Both the position numbers and the translations under genes were made by a program. From positions 72,208 to 136,207 of the forward strand of contig VZTI01000602.1 of assembly GCA_013397865.1 (NCBI GenBank): DNA of 64,000 bases. The letters are read 5' to 3'. Source of the DNA: Struthidea cinerea. Its lineage: Eukaryota > Chordata > Aves > Passeriformes > Corcoracidae. Each line of letters opens with the position of its first letter. Position 1 is the first letter of the stretch. This document shows positions 1-10,400 of this stretch, piece by piece. A model generated the notes under the pieces. The model worked only from the letters and a program-made list of their open reading frames with translations. It was not told the DNA's origin and did no database searches.

Positions 1-53
1 CCAGACCCATGATGGTGCCAACCAGGCCGGGAATGACCCGTCCAGACAGATAA
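1..53 (+). CDS. SNRPC: U1 small nuclear ribonucleoprotein C (U1-C), C-terminal end only
   Basis: The window opens inside the last coding exon. Reading from base 3, the codons give RPMMVPTRPGMTRPDR and then TAA at 51-53. This Met/Pro/Arg-rich tail is the known C-terminus of vertebrate U1-C, the zinc-finger protein that helps U1 snRNP recognise 5' splice sites in the nucleus. The N-terminal zinc finger lies outside the window to the left. A poly(A) signal about 225 bases further on fits a short 3' UTR. SNRPC is also the left neighbour of UHRF1BP1 in human, which supports the call. Bases 1-2 belong to the preceding codon. Confidence 0.93.
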   Translation, partial: RPMMVPTRPGMTRPDR

Positions 54-278
54 AGGTGAAGACGGAGCTGCCTTTTCGTATTAGGACCTTCCCTGTGATA
101 AACACCACAGACCTGTGTCCCTGGGGTTTTGTACTGGGTGTGTGGAGGGACTCTGCTTGTCACCTCAGCGTGCGGATGGACACACCCTGCACTGGCTTGT
201 ACGAGGTCTGGCTTTTTGGGTGTCTCTTCAGTTGTGTTACTATTTTTTTTTTCCCCCCCATTGAATGATAAAAACAAC

Positions 279-284
279 AATAAA
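279..284 (+). terminator. SNRPC: Poly(A) signal of SNRPC (AATAAA)
   Basis: A canonical AATAAA follows a T/C-rich stretch (241-260). Beyond it, the sequence from about 289 to 335 is GT-rich (gatgttgtttcc, then tggtgccttgttctgg), as expected downstream of a cleavage site. The implied SNRPC 3' UTR is about 250 bases. There is no competing AATAAA between the stop codon and this site. Confidence 0.85.
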
Positions 285-394
285 GCATTGATGTTGTTTC
301 CATATGGACTTGGTGCCTTGTTCTGGACTGTCTCCTGGGGATGAAAATAGGGGTGGGGAGCAGTGCTGGGCTGTGAGGGAAGTCCAGGGCTGAT

Positions 395-635
395 GGGGGC
401 CCTGGGGGAGCCCCTGGGAAGGGGGTCCTGGAGGATCCTGGGGCAGGTCCCTGGGGGTCCGGGTTGGTCCTGGAGTGGGGTCCAGAGGGGAGTTCCAGGC
501 TGGTTCTTGGAGCCCCCGGGAGGGGAATCCTGGAGGATCCCGGGGCGGGTTCCTGGGGTCCTGAGTTGGTCCTGGAGAGGGCTCCAAGTGGGGGACGCGG
601 AGCGGGTCCCTGGAGGTCCGGGGGCCATGCCCTGA
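395..635. repeat. G-rich tandem duplication, ~102-bp period
   Basis: The stretch from 428 (ctggaggatcctggggcagg) recurs at 530 (ctggaggatcccggggcggg) with an offset of 102 bases. The similarity covers about 57 bases, including the shared core gttggtcctggag. A shorter related piece precedes the first copy, near 395-427. The strand is strongly G-rich and falls between the SNRPC poly(A) site and the UHRF1BP1 CpG island. It has no coding content that I trust. Confidence 0.6.
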
Positions 636-639
636 GGAG

Positions 640-1430
640 GGTGCGGGGGCTCACTGTGGCCGCCCCCTCCACGCACACGCCCGGAGCGGCTGCGGCGGTG
701 CGGCGCGGGCAGGGAAGGGGCGGGCAGGGAAGGGGCGGTCGGCGCGGGCAGGGGGCGGCGCGGGCAGGGAAGGGGCGGTCGGTGCGGGCAGGGAAGGGGC
801 GGNTCATCAAGAAGCAGATCCTGAAGCACCTCTCCCGGTGAGGCGCCCGCTCCTCTTCCTCATCCTGCTCATCTTCCTCCTCCTCCTTCCCCTCCCGGGG
901 GGCTGCGGGGGATGAGCCTGGACCGGGCCTGAGGGTTTGGGGACCGCCGGGCAGCGCCGGTGGGGAGCTGCCGGGCCCAGGGGGCTGAGGGCCCGTTCGG
1001 GCTGTGGAGCCGCCGAGCCGGGGGGCGATGTCCGAGGGTCGGGGGGTGTCCGAGGGCCTGGGTGCTGTGGAGCCCGGGGTCCGGTGTCCGGGAGCAGCGG
1101 GCCCAGCCTGCCCGGAGTGGCCCTGCCGCCCGTCCCCGGTGTCAGAGCCCTCCGAGCCCGGCCGGTGCCCGGTGTCGGTGCCCAGCGCGGAACCGGCGGT
1201 GCCGGCCCTGGGCCGCGGGCAGCGGCAGTGGAAGTTCGGGAGGCGAGAGGGGAACGTGAAGAGCCCCGGGGTGACAGCGGCGCTGGGGGGGTGTTTGCGC
1301 TGTATTCCGTCGTTTTCAGTGAAGTTCATCAAAGGCGCTGCGAGGGGCGGTGAGGAAAAGCGGGTGCTCCGTGCGTGAGGCTCTGCCGGGAAACGCAGCT
1401 GCGGCCGCGGCTCTGCCGCTGCTCGGGGCG
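640..1430 (+). promoter_or_regulatory. UHRF1BP1: CpG island and probable promoter of UHRF1BP1
   Basis: This is a dense C+G, CpG-rich stretch with several GC-box-like ggggcgg motifs at about 717-800. It surrounds UHRF1BP1 exon 1 and continues into intron 1. Bases 700-802 are a short tandem array built from gcgggcagggaaggggcggtc-type units. No clear TATA box is visible, as is usual for housekeeping-type CpG promoters. The array ends exactly at the N at 803, so some promoter or 5' UTR sequence may be missing from the assembly. The transcription start cannot be placed from sequence. Confidence 0.7.
803..837 (+). CDS. UHRF1BP1: UHRF1BP1 exon 1 coding part, start codon missing at an N
   Basis: From the N at 803 the frame reads (N)TC ATC AAG AAG CAG ATC CTG AAG CAC CTC TCC CG, then the donor gtgagg. 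This gives IIKKQILKHLSR after the exon 2 join. The human protein starts MAGIIKKQILKHLSR, so about three codons including ATG are missing just where the single N sits. The bases before the N are a GC-rich tandem repeat and not a Kozak/ATG context. The simplest reading is a collapsed assembly gap and not a real start loss. Confidence 0.85.
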
Positions 1431-4400
1431 GGCCTTGGGCACACAGCGGTGCCTCAGTTTCCCTTCACGGCGAGAAAAGAGCTGCCTGTGTTATCTCACG
1501 GCTGCGGGCACCACCTCGCTGAGCATCGCTGCGGGGTCAGAGGATCGCGAACAGAAAGGTGCCGTGTCTGTGAGGGTGCAGGTGAGGGCACGGCACTGCA
1601 CAGCGCTTGTCCTCTGTGCTGTCCGAGCAGGTCCTTTCCATCCCTGCTGCTGGACACGCTCAGGTGCAGAGTGAGGGGCCTGAAGTGACCTGGGTGGGCT
1701 TCGTGGGGTCAGTGCTGGTGTGATCCATGAATCCCGGCCCTCTGAGGTGGATCCTGGGAGTGTCTGGAGGTGCAGCCCATCCCCACGCACCCCGAGTGCA
1801 CAGTGCAGGCTCTGTCTGGGAGTCACCAATTGCTCCATGCTCCGGCTCTCTCAGCACTGTCCCAAATAAGGGGTGATGGAGCTGCTGCCGGAGCTGCTCT
1901 GGGTGCTGGTTTAAATGGATTTCTGCTAGACCTGGCATCCCAAGCCTCCGAACTTTCTGTCTCATTCACCTCACACAGGTGTGTTGCAGTCAGTACGGAT
2001 TCAGTCTCCTGCTCGGGAGGCATTGAAGTATTTTATACCACGGAGGGGTGGGTGAGAGCAGTTTTTGATGGAGGATGGAACAGAGCTGGGCTTTATCCTG
2101 GGTGCGGCTCCTGTGGGTGTTGTTCTCATGGACAATTCTCTTTCTTTACATAAATAGAATTTTGCTGGTGCTTTTGCTTAATTTTGCATTTCCGTCTCTC
2201 TTTACCACTGTTACAGCACGTTCTTGCCCAAAGTGCCCCTTTTTCCCTCTGATTGGGCCAGTTCTTAGTGTTCGCCTGTGTATCCTTTGGGCAGTTCCAA
2301 GGAGAACGAGGAGTCCCAAAACATTCAGCATCTCTGCCTGTTTTCCTACTAGCTGCACTTTGTCGTTTGGGTGATTGAGCTGATCCTGCCCCTCACTTGC
2401 ACAAGGATTGTAGATCTTTGCAGAAATGCAATTTGAACCCAGTTTAATGGTGTACAAAAAAGATTAAGGTTTTTTTTTCCGGTTTTCTTTCCTTCAAATA
2501 CCTCATCTTCACCCTCCCTTTGGGTTTTCTTTCAGCCACGCTCATTTGCCTGGAAGAATCTTGCTATTGAATCATTAATCTGCCTTTATTTTCTGCTCAC
2601 ATTTGCATATGAAATAATTCCTTGTTCTTTTTGTTGTGTCTCCGAGTCCTTTCTGCACGGGGGTGTGTTTTTGTCCCTCTTCTGTGTGGAAATTTGCAAG
2701 GAAGCGGTCAGGAGAGGCAGCTGGATCAGGGACATGTGAATGAGGTGTTTCACCCGACTGTTCCTGTGATCCCACGTCACGTGTGTGACGGGATGGCCGT
2801 GGTGGTCACGGCAGGGATCGGTACAGCTGGGCTGTGCCCAACTGTGAAGGTATTTGAGAAGGCTCAGCCTTGTGTTGTGCTTCAGCAGCTTAAATTCCTA
2901 GAGCAGGAAAGCCTAAAAACTTGCGGAGCTCTCGCCATCTGTGCCTTTCACTCCTTTGTCCTATATTTAGCTTGGAAAAGCAAACAGATTAGGTGGTTTC
3001 AGTTGCTGCTTCCAGACGGGCACAGGGCTGCAGTGCTGGGGAGTGTTTGGAACCCAACATCAGGGGCTCCCTGAGAGCTGCCCGGCCATCAGCTGCTGGC
3101 TCTGAGCATGGTTGTGTTCCCCAGCCTGTAATTATTCATGGAAGCACATCTAATGCTTTAAAATAAAATCAGTGAGCTGCCTTTACCTCTTCTTGGCCTT
3201 ATTTAAAAGTAGCTTCTTCTCACTGTCTTTTTTTTTTTAAACCAGTGTTGGTGTAGCCGCAGCGGATCCGTGTTCTCAGGGTGTGACAAAGGCCCTGTTT
3301 ATCCACAAGCCCAACTGCCCCAACTTCATGTGCCACTTTGGGATTTGACTTCTCAGCACTGCAGTGGAAATCCTTGCCAAAACGGCTTTTATTTAATTTC
3401 ATTGGAGAGGTTTATCCCCCTGCTGTCTATAACAGCTGCTTTGTGACGTTTTACTTGGGACACGTGTTGAAGCTTGTGAGCTTGTGGAGTAACAGGCACA
3501 CAGGACATGGCTTCCAGAGGAAATGCAATGTGCAGTCCTGCTGGGAAGAAATAAAAGCTGGTGTCAGCAGAGGAGCAGCTGGGCTGGGGTTTGGGGGCAG
3601 GTCTGAATGCAGGGGAAGGAGAGCACAAATGTGCCTCACTGTGACAGGGGCCCCAGAGGACTGCAGCTGAGGAGTAGCTTTGGGAATCTCTGAAAGTAGG
3701 GTGAAAAGGGAGCAGAGGAGAAATGAGAGAGGAGTTAACAACAGCAGAGCTGTTACCAGAGAGGAAAACCTGCGTGGAAAACGAGACCTGTTTGCAGAGG
3801 AAAGTGCAGAGCATGTGTCGCCCGTCCAGGCAGATGTGTAACAGATGTGCAGCACAGAAGTGAGTGGATAGACGGTTGTGGATTTGACAAACTGTTCTCA
3901 GCACAGGATGGAGCCACCTTTCAGGTGAGTGAGATAGGCTTTAGAAACAGAATTAAAAAACCTGTTAGAGAACAGAGCAGTGTGTGCAGGGTGTAACGCT
4001 GAGGTGCTTATCAGGGCAGGTCAGGTATTCAGCCAGGAGAAACAGCGTCCTGTAGCTCCTCATAAATGGTGCTGCACCTCAGTGGAGCCCTGCATCTCCA
4101 TTCCAGGGATTAGGCCTTACATCCCTTTTTCCAGGTGAGGTTGCCTTGTTTCCTGCCCTCTCTCATTTGCAGCTGCAGCCAGTCCTTGCAGCTGATGGGT
4201 AAGTGAAGAGACCAGGCAGGCTCATGGTGTAGCTTCAGTTTGTTCTAGACCCGTTTTGCAGCGGGAACACGTGGGTGTGGCAGCGGGTGCTGAGCTGGGA
4301 GCACGTGGGCTCCTGGGGGCTGTTGTTTCCTAACTTGGATGTGAGCATCTCGGAATCCCTTCCTGGCCCTGAAGATGCCTTTGGCATTACCCCTTCCACG

Positions 4401-7400
4401 CAGTTGTGCTGCTTCTGTGCCAACGCAAAGAGCTGAGAGCTGGCTCCCAGACCCAGCACCGCACTGTGCTGTTCCACAGTTGGCCTTGGAGCTGTCTGGG
4501 TCTCCTTGCTCAGGACTGTGACTCCTCCCTGTCCATCCCCACCATCAGAGAGCCGCACTCAGGCCAAGGCAGGGCAGAGAAAGGCCTTTGCAGTTGTGGG
4601 CATCCTGCCAGGGGGGTGAGAGACTCCCTGGGGTCAGGATGGCAGAAATGAGACGTGCTGTCTCGAGGGGACCCATCCCTCTCCTCAGAAAAGGTGGGCA
4701 GAAGTAACAGGAGCAGTTCTTCAGCTCAGAAGATGGGATTTGTTCTGTGCCGTTCAGGAATCATTGGAATGGACTCCGTGGCTTGCACCAGGCAAGTCAG
4801 GCCATGTCACCAGCTACGCCTTTGCTCAGCACAGGAGTGTGGGGAATCCCCTGAGTCTAAAGAGCACTCTCCCCCCTCAGCTTAGATTTCTTGCCCAAAT
4901 GCTACGGTCTGGGCACTGCTGTAAGAGAACAGAGCCTGAATTCCAGCTCTCTTTGCCTCTCCCTCGCCCTGAAGTGTTTTGCAGCATCGCTGCGTGCTCG
5001 AGCACTGCGCTGCAGCTGTGCCCTTGCTGCAGTCACAGGATGGCACATGCAGCTTGTGGCTGTGGGACACCCTCGGAGTCAGGAAAAGCTACCACCAATC
5101 AGAGGGATTTACTTACTACCAGCCCTTCAGGCTTCTCCCAGTTTCCTGATCTTAATTATAAATTACCTGGAAGCAATTAAGCAAGCACGGTGGGTAAGGA
5201 GGAAAGCAAAGAAATTGCATTTGGGAATGGCGTGAGGAGGCTGCAACATCTCAAGTGATTCAGGCAGCAAGACCTCTGAGCAGCTCCACAATTTTGGCTT
5301 TAGCTGCTTTAATATCCTCCTTCGGTGATCGGGGAAATTTCTGTGATGATCTCTGAGATGATCATTTGACTAAAATAGCTGTTGCAGCAATGGGAAGTAC
5401 ATGAAACCACAGAGCTGCCAGCTGGTAAACACTGATAAAAACCGTTACTTTTCCGTCTGCACGGCGTCCTGCTGCCGTGGTTCAGCACGGGCTGTTTGGC
5501 CAGGTAATGGTTCCAGGGTGGATCCAGAGCATGAAGCAGCTTGTGGCAGGACTTTATGAGGCAGTTTATGAGGAAGAAGCTCTGTCAGGTCCCAGCAGCT
5601 GCTGCTGATGCAGCACCAAACCCCTGGTGATGAGCTTGTCTCTGAGTTCTTGTATGCTGTGCCCAGCAAAGCATGTAAGGCTGGATGTAAACCCTTTACT
5701 CGGTGTTTCAGTTTGGAAATACCTTGTTTTCCCAGTACATTTTGATGGCTTCTTTTACTCTTAAAAATTTTAATATAGAGGAATTCTTGATGGCAAGGCA
5801 GAACCCCAAGCTATTATGGGTAAAGTAACATGTATCTGCCACTTCTTTGTTCAAGACAGGGTGGGAAAAAGGAGTGGGCACAGACAGGACGTGGCATTTT
5901 CCCTAAGCAGAGTCTAAAGTCTTCCCTTGTAAAGTCATGGTTGCTGTGCTGCAGTTTGCTGGGAGAACCAAGTGGACAGTTTTATGGAGCTGCTGGGTGC
6001 AAGGTGTTTCCAACCACTTCTCCTCAGCTCCAGACCTGTGTGTGCCATTTCTGGAATGCTAAATAGGCTCTTGTTGCAGCAGAGGTAAATTGCACTTGAG
6101 TAGCTCAGGAGGAAAATGTGGCCAGAGCCCTTCAGCCTCACTGATGGAAAGGGACTGTTAAAGGGGCTCTTCTTTTTTCTCCTGGACTCCCTGAGCCTTT
6201 GGCTCCCGTGCAGCTGCTCAGTTGAGTTGGAATTAGGTAATAACCTGTTTGTTTCTGCACACTGGAAATGAAAATTATTGCAGGATGAAGAAGTGGAGCT
6301 TTGGAACAGTGCTTGTATTTACTAGGTTTCTTTCTAGTTTTCTTTCATCTGTTATTTGCTTGAGGATTAGACTTGGGAAATTCCCTGGCGGGTGCCGAGG
6401 GTTTGCATTCCGGATTTGCTGGGAGCATGGGGCAGCTGGCATTTAAACTTTACTGAGTGTCCAGGCGAGGAGCTGGAAATAGCAAAACAGCTCCTCAGTG
6501 AGGTGGAGTTCAGCCCCGGCAGAGACTTGGCCTCTTCTCTTCTGAGAGGAGTTCCTGGTTTCCTTTCCAGGGCTCTCAGTACCCAGTGAGGTGCTGGCGG
6601 GTGTGGAGCAAGGAGCCTCTCAGCGTTCAGAACACTCTAGAGAAATACTTGTTGGGACAAGAAAGGGTCCTTGGGGCCAAGGGAGGCTGCAGGGGAGAAG
6701 TGAGATGGAGTTCTGCTCTGTGTAGTGGTTCAGTCTTGTGCCCGATCTGCTTGGAAATGCTGATTTTTTTCTCCCCGCGAGTTCAACTCTGAATTGAATT
6801 CCTAATCCCTTTTCCCTTAGCCACGTTATATTGCAGGAGGTAACACCAAGACAACTGATTACTCATCAGGATGTTTTGTGTTTGGCTTCGTGGCTGAGAG
6901 GCCCAGCCTTTCATTCAATGCAGTGGAAGCCTGGAAAAACAGAAAGCTGATAATGGAAAGCCACCAGCAGTGGCATGTGTGTACAGGGACACCAGCTGTG
7001 CCTAAATCCACCCTGATAAGGAGCGTGGGACGGGCTGGTACCACGTTACGTGGAAACTGTTTGCCCTGTAACCCAAGCAGGGGGAATTTATCAGGCTGAT
7101 TGTCCACTTGGGAAGGTGTTACTGCCTCCCAGGATATCTGGGGTACACAGAGCTGTGCACGGGTGATGAGATGATTAAAAATGTGGTGCGTTCTGTCTTC
7201 TAAACAATTGGGCAGTTTGGTGTTGATCGGATTCCCTTAAACTCTAAATGGCTTTGTGCTAAGTGGGTGTGATACCAACTTCCATCTCATACTGTGCAAT
7301 AATTAGTCCCATTCTCTGCTAGTTCAGCGAGTTTCTCTTCCTCCTGTGCAACTCTGCCTCTCTCTGCAGAGCAGCTCTGTGTCCACTCCCAGACAGAGTG

Positions 7401-10400
7401 GTCCCTGCTAACACCAAAAGTTTGAGGAGGTAAAATGGCTTTTCTTCCTGAAAAGGCTTTTAGTTCTTCCTATGTGTCTTCGAGGCAGCTATTTTTTCCC
7501 TTTTTACAGAAGTTTTGACTACTTGCCCAGTTTTATTTCCTCCAGAATTATTTTTAAGTTCATCCTCAGTCATGTGTGCTGCACTTAAAGCTTCTGCTGC
7601 TGCCTTCCTTGAGAGTAGCCCCGATTTGGAAAGTCGCTGACCTTTCCTTTTAGCAGTCGTGAACCTTTTGTTCTAGTAAACATGCTCTTTGGCTCCTGAG
7701 ATAAGAGGTTTTAATTTGAGGTGAAATGTCACATCACAGAGACTTTTGGCTTGTAGAAGATCTTCCCAAGGAAGATGGAAATCCCACTAAATTCCCTGTC
7801 CAAAACCAGACCAGGCAAGCCTGGAGAAGATGATTGGGAAGGAGCAAATCTGCATTGGTCAGAATACAGTTGTTGGGTTTTTTTTGGCATGTCCAATTCC
7901 TGTTATAGTTGCTTAAATTACATATTTGTATTCCAAATCAAAGCAGAAAATCCTCATCTCTTCCCTTGCAGCGACCCTTGTGGAGGCAGAAACCTCATCT
8001 GCAGTCATTCCTGGGCTGGTTTCCCACTGAGCTGACCAGCTCCCCCTTTCAGCCTTACCTGTGTTTGGAGGGACTTTCCAGCTGCACCCTGCAGCTGTGA
8101 CTGGTGTCACAAGCCGTGCACTTCCTTCTGCCAGGAGATTTTGCTTGTCATTAAGCACAATCAAGGTCATGGGTGTACAGCTAATTAGCTCTCCCGTATG
8201 ATAGCCATAGTGACAAAGGTATTAATAGAAATGCTCGTGTGGAGCTGGGGGTGGTGGCTGTGTACAACAGCCAGCGATGGCTGCAGAACTGCAGGGAGGA
8301 GGCTGAGGCAGAAACTCTTGAGGGTTTGAGAAGAAGGTTCCTGATCCATGTGGCAGCAGGGTAATGAGACAGGGATCTGAGGAGCAGTTTTATGATTTCA
8401 GATGTCTTCTGACATTATCTGTCCGCGCATTTGCTCAGTTGGAGACAGTGTGGCGAGACAGCTACAAATGTGAACATAAATTTATTTATGGTTCTAGCCT
8501 GGCTTTGGGCCAGCGGTCAGATTTACCTAAACTCCCTCTTGCAATCAGTGAGTTTGTGGCCTCTGGATATGGAGGCTGAGGAATTGAGCAGTTGTTTTCA
8601 GTAGTAACATCATGTTTTGATATATATTCCAGCTGATGATTGAGCAAATAGATTTTCGGGGTTGACTTTTGTCAGGGTAATCCCAGTAGGCTCAAAAGGA
8701 GTGCTGCCCTGTGAGTTCACTGGCTCAGCTCTGCTTGTCTTCTGATGGAGCTGCAAAAAGAAAAAAAGTGCAAATATCCTCCCTTCTCAGTTTTCCCAAT
8801 AGCCACCATTTTCATTCAGTTTTCCCTAAGCCAGCAGCCCGTGCTGCCAAGGACGTTGCTGTGGGTGAGTGTGAATGGAGAGAGCCTGCCAGCAAACATC
8901 TGACACGTTCTGCTCTTGCTGCTTTTCTTCCCCTGGCGCTGACCAAAGCGGTTCCTCTCGGGCAGCCACGGACATCTGGCACCTGTGAACTCTCACCCGA
9001 GGCCTCCTGTAAGCCCTGTCTGACATGTGGGTGGTAAAGTGGCTCAAATGTGGAGGTTATTCCAGTGGAAGGTCTGGGATTCCTGTACGGGGCAGCAGCT
9101 GAAAGCAGAGTTGGCAGGGCAGCATACCCTGGGAAGTGTGGGCTGTGGTTTGAAAGAAAGAATTTGTTTCCATTTGAGATTTTTTTTTTTCCCCACAAAA
9201 CCTGCAGCTTTTGTTATCCCATCATGGGTGGGGTCTGTAAGCTTTACTTTGGGGGTGGAATGGCACATTTTGGTGCATGTGGAGTGCCTCATGGAAGGAT
9301 TCTTGTGTGGAGTCTGGTAGCACTGGAGGTGGGTTTGGTACCTGCTCAGCAGGATCTCTGCAGCCTTTCCCTGGAGATGGTGATAAAGAGTTGTTTGGTT
9401 TGGCTGGATCAAGTTTCATACCGTGCTCTGCACAGTGTCCTGTTTCACAGCTTTGGTTCTTCCAGGGTGTGCTGGTATTTTCGATACACCTACACAACTA
9501 AAGGAAAGTGATGCCCTGGTTCAGACGTGTGCTCGTGTTGCCTATAATCAAAAGAGAAAAAACCCTCGTGTTAGAATAGTAAAGTAAAAAGCAGACCTTT
9601 ATTTGGAAGCTTCCAGGTGTCTTGGTGATGATGGGCACACCCGGAATTTAATTTCTGCAATTTTATAAGGTTAATTGATTAGGATATCTAACAGGTACAT
9701 CCAGTAGGAGATTCAATTGTCCCAGTAACCCATCCCTGGGTCAGCCCTTTGGAGTTGGTGTCTGCCTCACTTCTTATTATGCCTGATTGTAGGTTCCCTT
9801 CTTGGAATAAGACTAAACAATATTTCAGGAATGTGTTTAGAAGGTCAGCTTATCGTCCTGAAATCGAGGGGAAAAGGGTGGGAAAACTACTGGAGGTACG
9901 GCCATGCATTAGCAATCTACACAGCTACAAATATATGAAAAATGTATAAAAAGCTTAGGCATCCTTCCCCCCCTTTAGACACTTGACAGTATAGATTTAT
10001 AGGACACTTGTACTTTTCCTCTGCATTACCAGCTGAAAGCAGCTTCCCCTCTGAGCACGCTTATCCTGGGATGAGGCTCCGAGCCCAGGGATGATCCTTC
10101 AGTGCAGGTGTGAGAAAGCTCGGCCAGCGTGAGCTGATCTCTGCCCACACCAGCTTGGGAGCTTAAGTGCTGTGCATTACCTGTCCGTGTTGTGTTTGGT
10201 GTATTCTTAGCATCCAGTCCCACGTGGACGCGGTGACATCAGCTTTCAGCAGAGCTGGTTCTCTGACGCAACGCAGGGGTGCTCCTGTATTGTCTCTGGA
10301 GGGGTTTGCTCTAATTTTCACCTGTGTCTGGGTTTGTGGGTGCTCCCAGCAGGACTCCAGGCCCAAATCATAGGGATTCTCAGTGCTCCCTGCCAGTGGA

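Noticed and set aside
464..841. Plus-strand open frame that reads into IKKQILKHLSR
   Set aside because: Only its last dozen codons are the real UHRF1BP1 exon 1. The upstream part is repeat sequence joined by the N, not a genuine N-terminal extension.
160..1332. 390-codon minus-strand open frame over the UHRF1BP1 CpG island
   Set aside because: It crosses the N at 803, is made of Pro/Arg/Gly low-complexity typical of antisense CpG islands, and overlaps SNRPC 3' UTR and UHRF1BP1 exon 1. No domain is visible.
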